Positions 54,577 through 64,000 of a stretch of DNA of 64,000 nt are shown here, one piece after another. Source of the DNA: Microglena sp. YARC (lineage: Eukaryota > Chlorophyta > Chlorophyceae > Chlamydomonadales > Chlamydomonadaceae); contig CM039462.1 in NCBI GenBank assembly GCA_022414725.1, forward strand, positions 94,781,363 through 94,845,362, in the 5' to 3' direction. Made by a program: the position numbers and the translations under genes. Position 1 is the stretch's first letter. The number at the start of each line of letters is the position of its first letter. Below the pieces are notes generated by a model, which was not told the origin of the DNA, did not search any database, and saw only the letters and a program-made list of their open reading frames with translations.

Positions 54577-56112
54577 ATGCTGCTATCGAAGTGGCTGTCT
54601 TCAACATCTGACGCGAGTCGCAGCAATCGCTGTGATCGCAGGGTGATATGCGGTTATTTTGGTCGGCTGCACCTCTGGGCAGTCGGAAGTATGAATTTCC
54701 GGACAGAATGCGCCTCTCCCTGGACTTCCCAACAGGGGGGGATGCAAAGCGCGTATCCCTGGTGCATTCTTGACGGTCGCTGCCAGGAGCGAAGGCTCCA
54801 TGCAATCGAGAAACCTACTAACGAACACTTTCCCCCTCCATGCAGGTACCCAGGACAGCTACCTGCTTTTTCGAACGCGGACCTTCCCACCGAGCGTCAC
54901 ATTACCCTTCTGAACGCGGACCCGCAGACCGATCGTCATAAACGACTCCTGGCAACTACCACAAATACTAAGGCCTCATCACTCGAACAGCTCAAGCGCG
55001 ACACAACTTGCCCAATCATGTACAAAATTAGCCCCCGTGCCGCACAAGAATTGCATAAGCAAGGAGAGTCGAAACAAGAAAAGCCGAAGCAGGGTAAGAT
55101 CCATACTAGCGGCTCTGCGAATATAGAACACCGCCTTGCTACCAATTCCAACCTAACGCGACCATGCGATCAGGGCAATGCAGCGAACTCAGATCACCAA
55201 CCTGCCGCCAGGACCCACATGAGACGATTTCTCAACCATGCAACCATGCGACCAGGTGACCATGCCAACACCCAAAATCTAGATCACCAACTTGCTGTCA
55301 ATACCCACCTGAAGAGACCATGCCACCTTGCAATCATACCATCGTACGACCCTTCACACACAGCATGCCCCCACCAAAAAGTCATCATCATAATAAACAC
55401 CAAGTCTCCCCCCAAAGGAGCACAAGCCTCTCTCCAAAAGAGCACAAGTCTTCCTCCAAAGAAGCAACAAGCCTCATTACAAACGAGCACAAGTCTTCCT
55501 ACAAAGAAGCAACAAGCCTCATTGCAAACGAGCACAAGTCTTCCTACAAAGAAGCAACAAGCCTCATTACAAACGAGCACAAGTCTTCCTACAAAGAAGC
55601 AACAAGCCTCATTACAAACGAGCACAAGTCTTCCTACAAAGAAGCAACAAGCCTCATTACAAACGAGCACAAGTCTTCCTACAAAGAAGCAACAAGCCTC
55701 ATTACAAACGAGCAAGTCTTCCTACAAAGGAGCAACAAGCCTTCCTCCAAAGAAGCACAAATCTTCCCCCAAAGAAGTAACAAGCCTTCCCACAAAGAAG
55801 CTAAAGCCCCTCTCCCCAAAAGCATCCAGTAGAGTAGGCACCCTGGCCCAATATGTACACCATGTGCAACCTAGGTGTGATCAGAGGATGGCCCAAAGAC
55901 ACTCCTGGGTAAATCCATACCTGAGCATGTGCCCTCATGGTGATACCATTTTTAGTATTTTTTCGGTGGTGGCTCACTCCCTATGCCTCAGACGCATGGG
56001 CCCAGGGGCTCATACTATGGAACATTATAATAGCGGGATGGGCATTAATCACCACATGCATCTACCTGACCCTGCCAGACTGCCCCCCCCCTACCCTAAA
56101 CAGAGCTACTAG
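54577..56112 (+). CDS. LINE ORF1-like protein with 15-aa repeats
   Basis: 511 aa, hydrophilic, basic and Gln/Lys/Thr-rich. Six 45-bp units at 55441-55710 encode STSLPTKKQQASLQT repeats, with degenerate units on both sides. No zinc knuckle or RRM seen. Position upstream of the protease/APE/RT region suggests the first ORF of the LINE, perhaps an RNA-binding protein. Whether ATG 54577 is the true start is unclear. Confidence 0.45.
   Translation: MLLSKWLSSTSDASRSNRCDRRVICGYFGRLHLWAVGSMNFRTECASPWTSQQGGMQSAYPWCILDGRCQERRLHAIEKPTNEHFPPPCRYPGQLPAFSNADLPTERHITLLNADPQTDRHKRLLATTTNTKASSLEQLKRDTTCPIMYKISPRAAQELHKQGESKQEKPKQGKIHTSGSANIEHRLATNSNLTRPCDQGNAANSDHQPAARTHMRRFLNHATMRPGDHANTQNLDHQLAVNTHLKRPCHLAIIPSYDPSHTACPHQKVIIIINTKSPPKGAQASLQKSTSLPPKKQQASLQTSTSLPTKKQQASLQTSTSLPTKKQQASLQTSTSLPTKKQQASLQTSTSLPTKKQQASLQTSTSLPTKKQQASLQTSKSSYKGATSLPPKKHKSSPKEVTSLPTKKLKPLSPKASSRVGTLAQYVHHVQPRCDQRMAQRHSWVNPYLSMCPHGDTIFSIFSVVAHSLCLRRMGPGAHTMEHYNSGMGINHHMHLPDPARLPPPYPKQSY
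55417..55830 (+). repeat. 45-bp coding minisatellite
   Basis: Unit AGCACAAGTCTTCCTACAAA plus GAAGCAACAAGCCTCATTAC plus AAACG. Near-identical copies start at 55441, 55486, 55531, 55576, 55621 and 55666. 45 bp keeps all frames open. Confidence 0.95.
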
Positions 56113-56707
56113 ACGTAGACAGGGAAGAGGCAGCAAGGCTTTTATCTATAAGGCACGGAGATGCTCATGTAAGAAGAAGTGGTCCCCTGCCGCCCCCTGC
56201 CTCATCATCGGAACCTCCATGCTATTATATTACTTCCCGGTAACCACCTGCTTGTATTACCTCATGACTCCCCAGGTCATCACCAGCCTCATACACCTCA
56301 CCATCCTCACTAGCCTAATTACACCTCAACCCGCTTGCCTGCCCCCTCACCCCACCTGTAGAGGAAGGGGTCAGACCTCGCCCCCACTCCATACCCCCCT
56401 ACCCCCGCCCCACCCCTCATACTGGGAACCTCAAGTATTCGACCTCTGCCAGGACCACTCAATGAATAGCCAACTTGGGGGTCCCCAGGCCACCAACAGC
56501 CTCCCCCACCCAGCCATCCCCACCAGCCTAAACACATCCAGATCCAACTGCCCACCCCCCCACCCCACGTGTAGAGGAGGAGACCAACCCCCTCTCCCCC
56601 TCCCTCTTCTCCCCTCCCAACCCCACCTCCCATACTGGGAACCCCAAGCATATAATTTCTGCCAGTCCCACGCCATAAAATACCTACCTAGGAGGTCCCG
56701 TACATAG
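55937..56707 (+). pseudogene. LINE ORF part: hydrophobic segments and two Josephin N-terminal motifs
   Basis: The first 90 codons include two membrane-like runs (LILWNIIIAGWALITTCIYL; LIIGTSMLLYYFPVTTCLYY). Then a tandem pair of Pro-rich units each ends in YWEPQ-x4-CQ-x-H: SYWEPQVFDLCQDHSMN (56417-56467) and PYWEPQAYNFCQSHAIK (56630-56680). These match the catalytic Gln/Cys segment of the larger module downstream. The frame stops at 56705; the next module half continues in another register, so a frameshift is likely. Confidence 0.5.
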
Positions 56708-56944
56708 AACCCCTAGCTATCCTCGCATACGCTGATCACCTCCACACCAGCCGCCGTAGAATTAGGGACGAGCACTACACAACTGGACACGGCCAGGGCA
56801 ACTTCTCAGTCCCCCTGCTTAGCTCCTTCCTGCATCTACACCACCCCATTGTGAGCATCCTCACCCCGTTGTATAACCCCTTACACCCCTGCTCAGCTTC
56901 CCCTTCCTAACCATGGACACCGAGAGACATACCCCAAGGGCATC
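56708..56944 (+). pseudogene. Frame-shifted middle of first Josephin-like module
   Basis: No single open frame, but one reads RDEHYTTGHGQGNFSVPLL and SFLHLHHPIVSI, comparable in position to the EGHYDSLTGNYSSNLINFYL stretch of the second module. The frame of the next ORF is already open before its ATG (TYPKGIMPGSTKEQIL). Confidence 0.45.
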
Positions 56945-58588
56945 ATGCCGGGCAGCACAAAGGAACAGATATTAGAGCGCCTCCACCCCCACCAGGCATG
57001 CATACTCAACTTCAGCACGGTATTTGGCCATGCAGCCACAATCAAACACTTCCAGGGTGAGTGGTACTTGATAGACTCTCTCAAACACCAACCCATTCTC
57101 CTGAACACCCCTCGTAAATGGGCGAGCATCCAGGGCCACACCTATACACTACAACCAGGACAACCCAATGAAGCATGGCTAGATCACAACCCCATCAACC
57201 CTATGGAGGAGGACCTCCCGGAGGACCCCATGGAGGAGGACCAAGCCACCACCCCCACCCCCGCCGTACAAACAACCCAGACCACCCACCGCACCAATCT
57301 CCCATATTGGGAACCCCAAATCGACTCCAACTGCCAAATACACTCCATCAACATTTACCTGGGGTACAAAGCTCTTGATCTTGACGAAATCCTAGACTTT
57401 TCTGTAAAATTAGACACTCATGTGCGCAACTATACGTGCCAACAATGGACCCTAGAAGGGCACTATGACAGTCTCACTGGTAACTATTCTAGCAATCTTA
57501 TTAATTTCTACCTTTCTTCCAACAAATCTCACCTTGGCCTCCTTACTAAGCACACCAACCCAAGATACATTCCCCACCATATTAGCCCCCACACAGAAAT
57601 CGCAGGGACTTCACTGACCTACTCTGAAGGTATCATGCTGGGCAGCTCACAGATGCAGATCCTACAACGCATCCCTACCAACTGCTCTTGCTTCCTCCTA
57701 CATTATCACTCTGGATATGGACATGCTAAGGCCATTAAGCAACTGGAAGGTGAGTGGTGGGATATGAACTCTGAAGGCCCCTATCCCCTGAAGCCTCCTG
57801 ACTGGCAACATCTTCAAGGGCACATTTACACCCTTACAGACACATCTGGACTACCCTGCCCTCAACTTTTCCAGCCTGAAATTTACTATGAACCAAACAA
57901 CCCAACTCAAACTATCATTATAGACCTACCTACCACTCTTACTCACAATGCTACCGACTCCTCAGACCAGATAGTTCTTACAGACCAGATGGATCTTACA
58001 GACTCCTCACAACTTCAACAACTTCTCTCAGACCTTCCACACCCTACAGATCACATTCACCCTGCAGATCCTACAGAGCCCCCAGCTCCTACAGAAACTG
58101 TAGACCTTGTCTCTGATGATGAGGAGCCTCCCAAATCTAAGAAACCTAAAAGAACCTCTACCCGTTGCAACCCCACTTCCCTCCACTCAAACTCTACACA
58201 TAAATCACCGACCACCAAAAAAACACCCAGGGATACAACTCAACCTCCCAAGACTAACCTTCCTATCCCTACTAGACCTGCCATACCCGACAGCAACAAG
58301 ATGCGCCAGAGCAGGATCTTTGGAGCAGAACCTCCTACCAAGAAACCTACTCCCCCAGACTCACCACAAAAACCCTTCCAACGAAAAAGAATTAAAATAA
58401 CCCACACTACCTCATATCCTGTTCAACAGCAGCAAACTGCACTCTATCTCACTAACATTATCACTTCCAACTGCAGAGGCATCTTCTCATCCTGGGAAAC
58501 ACTCTACGACCATGTTCGAACTAATGAGCCAGACATTGCTATTCTCACCGAAACAAAACTCACCTCTAAACAACACAGGTATAATTAA
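56945..58588 (+). CDS. LINE polyprotein part: Josephin-like protease, SIM-like motif, start of APE
   Basis: 547 codons. Residues 1-75 are the C-terminal half of module 1 (GHAATIKHFQGEWYLIDS, H29 and D44). Residues 119-300 form a full module 2: Q125, C130, H133, N136 then H260 and N275. Gln-to-Cys (+5), CxxHxxN and His-to-Asn (+15) are the spacings of Josephin-family deubiquitinases. A Thr/Pro-rich linker holds VDLVSDDEE-PPKSKKPKR (58100-58153). From about residue 500 the APE starts (TSNCRGIFSSW, ILTETKL). It stops at QHRYN by frameshift. As it stands the ATG is internal to the older frame. Confidence 0.65.
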   Translation: MPGSTKEQILERLHPHQACILNFSTVFGHAATIKHFQGEWYLIDSLKHQPILLNTPRKWASIQGHTYTLQPGQPNEAWLDHNPINPMEEDLPEDPMEEDQATTPTPAVQTTQTTHRTNLPYWEPQIDSNCQIHSINIYLGYKALDLDEILDFSVKLDTHVRNYTCQQWTLEGHYDSLTGNYSSNLINFYLSSNKSHLGLLTKHTNPRYIPHHISPHTEIAGTSLTYSEGIMLGSSQMQILQRIPTNCSCFLLHYHSGYGHAKAIKQLEGEWWDMNSEGPYPLKPPDWQHLQGHIYTLTDTSGLPCPQLFQPEIYYEPNNPTQTIIIDLPTTLTHNATDSSDQIVLTDQMDLTDSSQLQQLLSDLPHPTDHIHPADPTEPPAPTETVDLVSDDEEPPKSKKPKRTSTRCNPTSLHSNSTHKSPTTKKTPRDTTQPPKTNLPIPTRPAIPDSNKMRQSRIFGAEPPTKKPTPPDSPQKPFQRKRIKITHTTSYPVQQQQTALYLTNIITSNCRGIFSSWETLYDHVRTNEPDIAILTETKLTSKQHRYN

Positions 58589-59432
58589 TATGATCAAACA
58601 AGACCTATCTGACTACCACTTTCATCACAGCAGCAAAACCATTAAGCAAGCTACCAATGCAGACAACATTGTAACCCGCTAAGCTGGAGTTATCACACTT
58701 ATAAAAAAGACTCTTACTACACATCCAATTAAACATGAAGTCCCCACTGACATAGCTGGTCATCTCACTCATCAAACTATTAACAACACTACCACATTTT
58801 AGGCGTCTACATGCCCTGCAATGACCCTGCCAAAAGAGCCCGAATTTATTAACACATTCACTACATTATATCCCAAAAACCCCTCTCATCACTATATTGC
58901 AGGGGGAGACTGGAATGCAGCCTACTACCTTACTGATAGAAGCAACACAATCAAGCACCTGGAGGACCAGCCTCACTATCAACACCTTAATAAATATCCA
59001 ATTCACATTCAACCGTCACCACGTCCCCACACTTACTCAGACAACACTTCCTACAGTAGCAGGATAGATGACATCATTCTCATCAACCCCCCAACTGCAA
59101 CCACGGTGACAGAAACTGCACACCAAATGGGAGACACACTGGACCACTTGACCCTGGAACAACACATTACCTCCTCTCTCTTTCCCCCTCCTAACCTTGA
59201 CATACCACCTCACAATCCAACACCTCAACTGCAGCTTCCTCTCAAGCAACAAGACATGGCCAAAGCTAAAGAAGCCATCTCTAATCAATTTCTCCATCAA
59301 TTCCAGCACAGCCACATTAACATAGATAAAGCCTGGACTATAGCACAAACTTTACTGGGAGAAGATAAAACATCTGCACACATTCAATCTATTAGACAAG
59401 AACTCAAAAGCCACCATACCAGAAGACCTTAA
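58589..59432 (+). pseudogene. APE endonuclease, middle and C-terminal part, broken
   Basis: 58591-58800 keeps APE-like reading (MIKQDLSDYHFHH ... AGVITLIKKTL) but has TAA at 58680 and TAG near 58800. The frame from 58821 shows GGDWNAAYY, YSSRIDDIILI and GDTLDHLTLEQH, corresponding to the GDxN, SRID and (S)DH motifs of APE endonucleases. The Ser before DH is Leu here. It runs on into an alpha-helical linker and ends at 59432 by a frameshift near 59400. Confidence 0.7.
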
Positions 59433-59436
59433 CAGC

Positions 59437-60331
59437 ATGACAAATCATCTCATGGTCACTCTTCACCAAGCTCTCTCCATCATGACTGACACCTGCCCTA
59501 CCAAGCCTAGTACACCAGGCACCTTCCTGCCAAGACAAACTGCCAAAACCTACAGAAGACTTAACTACCATATTAAACACATTAAAGCACTCCGAACAGC
59601 TTCCAACCACCTTGACCAACAACAATACATGGAACTTAGAAGCACACCTCACACGGCAGGCACATACTCACCTACCACTAAAATTAAAATACAACAGCAC
59701 TTTCAAAATTTACTCCTCTCTGACTATTGTCTCTCCTTAACTGCTGATATTAAACAAAGTATTACAGAATTACGTCACATGCAGGTTGCACTCAAAGAGG
59801 AGAGAGCAACCGCCTCCATTAAGAAATTCCGACGCCGCCTCAGTACACAAGCACGACAAACTCACAGGTATATTTTCTCTCCTGAAAATCACACACACAC
59901 ACCCACTGCTCTACTGGACGCATCCACACACACACTCAGCACTAGCACCCAGGGTCTCCTGGAAGTTATGACTAAACATATGGGAAAACTCATGTCACCT
60001 CCCACTCCACCCATCTCAGATGACTATACACGACACGCCACCCCCCCTCCATGGGAAATACACACAGACAAATACCACTTGGAAACTCCAGCCAACTCCA
60101 TACAAAACACTGCCTCTCCCTACACCTTTCTCTCCTCCTCAACCACCTATGCTGACTGTATTAGGAAACTCTCTACCAACAAAGCCACTGGCCCAGACGG
60201 CATACCTAATGAATTACTTATGTGCCTCCCACAGGAAATGCACCTCATCATACACAAACTCATGCAGCTAGTATGGTCCTGGGAGAAAACACCAGACTGC
60301 TGGAAAACCTCACACACAGTCATGCTCTACA
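59437..60331 (+). pseudogene. LINE linker and N-terminal RT region
   Basis: Lys/Gln-rich helical linker, then RT motifs: YADCIRKLSTNKATGPDGIP followed by NELLM. This KxxGPDGIP block is the classic start of LINE RT. The frame leaves the RT register at an A7 run (60331-60337); one base fewer gives KKSDPCLPQNYRPIGL, the expected continuation. Confidence 0.8.
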
Positions 60332-62179
60332 AAAAAATCAGATCCTTGCTTACCTCAAAACTACAGGCCAATAGGCCTTAACAATGATGTAGCCAAACTC
60401 TGGACCTCCCTTGTTACTAACACTATTACTACCTACTCTGAAACCAACCACATTCTTAGCGCCTGCCAAGAAGGTTTCAGAAAAGACAAAAGTACCTATA
60501 GACAACTCTTGAACCTACTCCACAACATTGAGGACGCTGCCCTCTTCCACCAGGACCTCTATGCTGCCTACTTCGACTTTAGCTCTGCTTTTAACATGAT
60601 TGATCACCAAAAACTTCTCTGCATCATGCACAGCTTGGGTTACACCCACGACACTATAGACACTATTAAAGGAATCTACACAAACTCTACTACACATATT
60701 CTCCTTAACAATACACCTGGCTCCCCCATCCCCATCACTAGGGGCACCATCCAGGGGGATACTCTCTCCCCCCTACTCTTCATTATCTTTCTAGAACCCC
60801 TACACAGATGGCTCCGTTCTGGGGGACGAGGATACAGAGCAGCATCCCTACCCTCCAAAACAGCAGATGAACACCACACCAGCAGCTTGGGGTATGCTGA
60901 CGACACTGCTGTCCTAACCGGCAGCTCAGAGGACCTTCGCATCCAATGTGGTAAAGTTCAAACTTTTAGCATCTGGTCGGGCATTCCTCTTAACGCCACC
61001 AAATGTGTGGTCAGTGGCATACTCCACAAATCACACCCCTCTCAACCTACTCACAACAACACTCTCAAACAAAGGCTAGAAAAAATTCCACTAGGAAACT
61101 CCTATGCTACCTACCAGCCGCCTGACCAAGCCTACAAATACTTGGGGGTTCACATCTCACTTACCTTAAATTGGAAAACTCAACTCCACTCTACTATTGA
61201 AACCATTCACAATAAAGGGCTGAGTATCCTCACCAAAGCTAAAAACAGGGCAACCCCCACCCAATGCTTACGAATAATTTCACAATGTGTCAGAGCAGCT
61301 ATTAAATACCCCATGATAGTAGCTCCCTTCTCACTAACCGACATTCACGTCATTGACAGAGCAGTATTAAAAACAGTTAAACTCTGTTGCTCCCTTCCCA
61401 GATCTTTTTCGACAAGAGCACTCCACCTCCCTAAAACAGAGGCAGGACTAGGGGTGCCCTCCCTACTCACTGAATACACCCAGATTACTGCAACAGCCCT
61501 CACCCAGTCCATGAACGACCAAGGTCACCTGGGAATCCTCACTAGAGCTCTCCTTAATAAATCAACTTCCACCATGACCACTCTAGATCCTCTCTCTCTA
61601 TCCCGCAAGCAACTTAAGTATATGTCCCTAGCCCGCCAACTGGAAATTATTAAAAAATCTGACATAACAATTTCTTGGAATGACACAGAACTTCTTGACA
61701 AACTTAACATACACTCTCTTCCTCTCCCTCCACAGGCAATCCCTGTATCACTCATGACTCCATTCCATGACCTGGCCATCTATTCATACCATGACCTGGT
61801 CACCCCCATGGGAACTCACCTTGTCAGCACTACAGATCTCTCTCTTATCACCTTACACAAAGTTACTAAACACCACAAACGGTCCCTGAACCGCCTCACC
61901 GCTCACCTCTCCTCCCTCCAAACTGTCGCCTCCCCAATACACTCTGACCCACTTCCCCTCTCACACCGACAACTTGCGCCCGGTTACGCAATTGCGCAGA
62001 ACACAACCGATAACGTTAAATCTCGTGCTTCTATTGAACCCTCCACCCCACCCACCCAGCGTTACCAACCTCAAGCCACTGTTACTGACGCAGACTACGA
62101 GGCGGATTCCATTGGGGACCTGGAAGGAAACCAATGGTGGGCGTGGCCCACGCAGACCGAAGGCAGTCACGCGCACTAA
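60332..62179 (+). CDS. LINE reverse transcriptase core and thumb
   Basis: From the corrected register at 60332 the frame is open to TAA at 62177. Motifs in order: NYRPIGLNND, ACQEGFRKDKST, YFDFSSAFNMID (motif A), TIQGDTLSPLLF (motif B), LGYADDTAVL (motif C, catalytic Asp pair), LNATKC and YKYLGVHISLTLNW (thumb). All catalytic residues are present. The C-terminal 300 residues (SLPRSFSTRALHLPKTEAGL GVPSLL) are the usual post-thumb region. The ORF's first Met is 60509, but the domain begins upstream. Confidence 0.85.
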   Translation, partial: KKSDPCLPQNYRPIGLNNDVAKLWTSLVTNTITTYSETNHILSACQEGFRKDKSTYRQLLNLLHNIEDAALFHQDLYAAYFDFSSAFNMIDHQKLLCIMHSLGYTHDTIDTIKGIYTNSTTHILLNNTPGSPIPITRGTIQGDTLSPLLFIIFLEPLHRWLRSGGRGYRAASLPSKTADEHHTSSLGYADDTAVLTGSSEDLRIQCGKVQTFSIWSGIPLNATKCVVSGILHKSHPSQPTHNNTLKQRLEKIPLGNSYATYQPPDQAYKYLGVHISLTLNWKTQLHSTIETIHNKGLSILTKAKNRATPTQCLRIISQCVRAAIKYPMIVAPFSLTDIHVIDRAVLKTVKLCCSLPRSFSTRALHLPKTEAGLGVPSLLTEYTQITATALTQSMNDQGHLGILTRALLNKSTSTMTTLDPLSLSRKQLKYMSLARQLEIIKKSDITISWNDTELLDKLNIHSLPLPPQAIPVSLMTPFHDLAIYSYHDLVTPMGTHLVSTTDLSLITLHKVTKHHKRSLNRLTAHLSSLQTVASPIHSDPLPLSHRQLAPGYAIAQNTTDNVKSRASIEPSTPPTQRYQPQATVTDADYEADSIGDLEGNQWWAWPTQTEGSHAH

Positions 62180-63598
62180 GCATGGGGCTGCCCCAGCAGT
62201 GATGCCACCTGGGCAGCACGCCACTACTTGTGCAAATCCTGGATCCGTCACTCCTCCACCTCTAAATTTTACCGTGCATATAGAATAACTCCCACCTCAC
62301 ACCCTGACAGGATCCGCGAGGCCATGACATCCCCCGACAGCAGCGCACCTGCACCACCGGCGCGCCTGCTCCACCTTACCTACGGATCCCAATACAAAGC
62401 CCTGCACATCACGAGCTGGCGGGGCAAGCGCTCCTACAACGACGACAAACTAGTCACTTCCACTGTTGTCCACGTTCAATGGGCCCCAACCATCATGCAC
62501 AACGAACATATCAACTCCTACACACACATGGGATACAGCATCCACCACAGCACATCTCTTACCTCCACTACCTCCACCATACATTGGAAACCCCAATCTC
62601 ACAATGCGTCTCACCTTGTTGAACTTTTGGGACAACCAGCATACGACCAATTAACCCACACTTTTAAAACTACTCCCCCATTAACCACACACCTCAACCC
62701 TAGGAAGGACACCCACCTTACTAACCTTCAACAACAAGGCCAATGGGTCACCTCCCCAGGATTTAATGCTGACAACCACAACCTTGTTCACAAACTTCTG
62801 AAAATTGACACACACGACAGGCACCCAGACTGGGACATTCAACCACCCTCAGCCTACATTATACAAACAGGCATCCTCACCACTCTGGATGACCAATCCA
62901 CACACACACACACCAACGTTTCATATCTTTATAACCCCACTGGTCACTGTCTTGGGCACATTCCCAACGACAGACTAACCTCTCTCAAACAAAACTATGA
63001 CCACTTCAAAAATCACCACCCTACCAAATGGAACCAACTGACCCAAGGAGGAACATACCACACTGACTTAGCTGCCCTCTTCACCAGATACAGAGCTGCT
63101 CCTGCTGCTACCAACACTCTTTCTCCTTTTCTCTACCAAGCAGCAGCTGCTCTGGGCATTACTCACCATCGTACTTCTAACCCCCTTAGCTACGACCAAA
63201 GCCTCACCAGCTTCTCTTCTACCAGCCCTGCTGATCAGCTCTTTGGCTCCAACCAAGACCCCTTTCTTACCATCTGGACTGGGGGCTCACTGGTGGACAT
63301 TCCTAACTCCACGACACAAGCACACCAAGCTCTAAGGTGGGCCCTAGCCAGTGCTGACCATGCTGAAAATACTCTCAGCCCTACCTGCACCCTGATGCTC
63401 CTCCCTGACGACCTTGCTGCCCCTTACAAAACCCTCCTCCACCACTCCTGGATTCACTATATTGACTCCAGACCGCAGTCTGAATTTTATACTACCTCTG
63501 AAATTTGGCTTGGCAGCAAATCTCACACTCCACCCTCCACCCACAAACTACACCTCATCCTTATATGCAACCCCCACAGCCAAGATACCTATTCCTAA
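62180..63598 (+). CDS. LINE polyprotein: unidentified post-RT region
   Basis: In the same register as the RT after one TAA. It reads WAARHYLCKSWI and then, from Met 62228, 456 codons: a His/Thr-rich part (HITSWRGKRSYNDDK, VVHVQWAPTIMHNEHI) and a later globular part (DPFLTIWTGGSLVDIPN, TLMLLPDDLAAPYKTLLHHS). The last part resembles in outline the methyltransferase-derived domains of some retroelements but lacks an NPPF motif, so no function is claimed. It leaves register near 63575. Confidence 0.5.
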   Translation, partial: AWGCPSSDATWAARHYLCKSWIRHSSTSKFYRAYRITPTSHPDRIREAMTSPDSSAPAPPARLLHLTYGSQYKALHITSWRGKRSYNDDKLVTSTVVHVQWAPTIMHNEHINSYTHMGYSIHHSTSLTSTTSTIHWKPQSHNASHLVELLGQPAYDQLTHTFKTTPPLTTHLNPRKDTHLTNLQQQGQWVTSPGFNADNHNLVHKLLKIDTHDRHPDWDIQPPSAYIIQTGILTTLDDQSTHTHTNVSYLYNPTGHCLGHIPNDRLTSLKQNYDHFKNHHPTKWNQLTQGGTYHTDLAALFTRYRAAPAATNTLSPFLYQAAAALGITHHRTSNPLSYDQSLTSFSSTSPADQLFGSNQDPFLTIWTGGSLVDIPNSTTQAHQALRWALASADHAENTLSPTCTLMLLPDDLAAPYKTLLHHSWIHYIDSRPQSEFYTTSEIWLGSKSHTPPSTHKLHLILICNPHSQDTYS

Positions 63599-64000
63599 AC
63601 TCCCAGATTTTATTGACCAATGGACATACTACATGCAAAGCCTCTCCTCATCCTGGGAGCCCTCTACTATCACTCCACCTCCCACTCTTACCTTCTCTGA
63701 CATTGTCATTACTTACCCCCGGAAACTCAAATCTCTTGCCAAAAATCCTTGGCAAACTCCACTCCACCAACACCCTCCTCCCTCTCTTCTTACCACTACT
63801 CACCCTTGTCTTCACCTAGCTACCCCCTCCTCAGGCCTCCAGGTCTACACAGATGGTAGCCTAATAAAAGGTAAACCAGGGCACCCTAGTAAAATAGGTG
63901 CTGCAGTATATGTCCCGGCTGCAGGACAAAGCTACACCATCAACCCTGGGGGAATAGGGGCCACCAAAACTAACAACAGGGCAGAACTGGTAGCCATCCA
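63576..64000 (+). CDS. LINE RNase H domain, N-terminal part (continues past window)
   Basis: Frame 63576 onward reads KIPIPKLPDFIDQWTYYMQS, a Pro-rich spacer, then VYTDGSLIKGK at 63843 and NNRAELVAI at the edge: the first Asp and the Glu of the type I RNase H active site. The remaining Asp and His lie outside. RNase H at this place is known from several LINE clades (I, Tad, some L1 and plant elements). Confidence 0.8.

Larger units (their letters stand above)
54577..64000 (+). mobile_element. Long APE-type LINE with Josephin-like modules and RNase H (decayed, 3' end outside window)
   Basis: Domain order: repeat-rich ORF, hydrophobic region, Josephin-like modules, linker with SIM-like motif and basic patch, APE endonuclease, RT, unidentified region, RNase H. 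Adjacent domains are split among three frames by several single-base shifts and a few stops, so the copy cannot make the full polyprotein. The exact 5' border is not visible. Codon use is strongly C-rich and Thr/Pro/His-heavy, unlike the two host genes. Confidence 0.85.

Noticed and set aside
55284..55715. Minus-strand ORF LVCNEACCFFVGR repeats
   Set aside because: Antisense of the 45-bp ORF1 repeat.

Overview
The window looks like nuclear DNA of a eukaryotic microalga, most likely of the green lineage. Evidence: spliced genes with GTGAGT-type donors and GCAG acceptors, a LINE tail built of TGTAA units, several non-LTR retrotransposon clades, many short DNA transposons and very large minisatellites. 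There is no rRNA, tRNA gene, operon or CRISPR array. The species cannot be named from sequence alone.

Layout. 1-1165: 3' end of a LINE with a (TGTAA)n tail. 2506-32646: a probable single gene for a secreted cysteine-rich protein. A signal-peptide exon (2506-2589) is separated by about 21 kb from seven exons (23583-32646) whose splice phases all agree. The 21-kb gap is mostly satellite: a 28-bp minisatellite (5063-5872) and a 16-bp satellite of about 1,000 units (5917-21995). Later introns hold a 12-bp array, LINE and MITE copies, and three hAT-like elements nested inside one another (29179-32391). 33-41 kb is gene-poor: MITEs, SINE-like copies, homopolymer tracts and the C-terminus of an RLE-type LINE. 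42094-51054: a second spliced gene of unknown function. Its splice donor and one acceptor lie inside tandem arrays that copy the splice sites, and it has a 1-nt frameshift. 51-54 kb: dense MITE/SINE insertions, many with exact target-site duplications (TSDs). 54.5 kb to the window end: a long, decayed non-LTR retrotransposon. It carries a repeat-rich ORF, repeated Josephin-like cysteine-protease modules, a SUMO-interaction-like motif with a basic patch, an APE endonuclease, a reverse transcriptase, an unidentified domain and the start of RNase H.

The strongest candidate for something undescribed is the Josephin-like protease in the LINE: the Q/C/H/N spacing of this deubiquitinase family is kept and the module is repeated. 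Next are the intron arrays that multiply splice sites, and the satellite-filled giant intron. The small transposons fall into hAT-like families (ends CAGGGTA..., TAGGGa.cGGC..., CAGgGATTTT..., TAGGGCTGTCA...), dated relative to one another by nesting, 8-bp duplications and internal empty sites.
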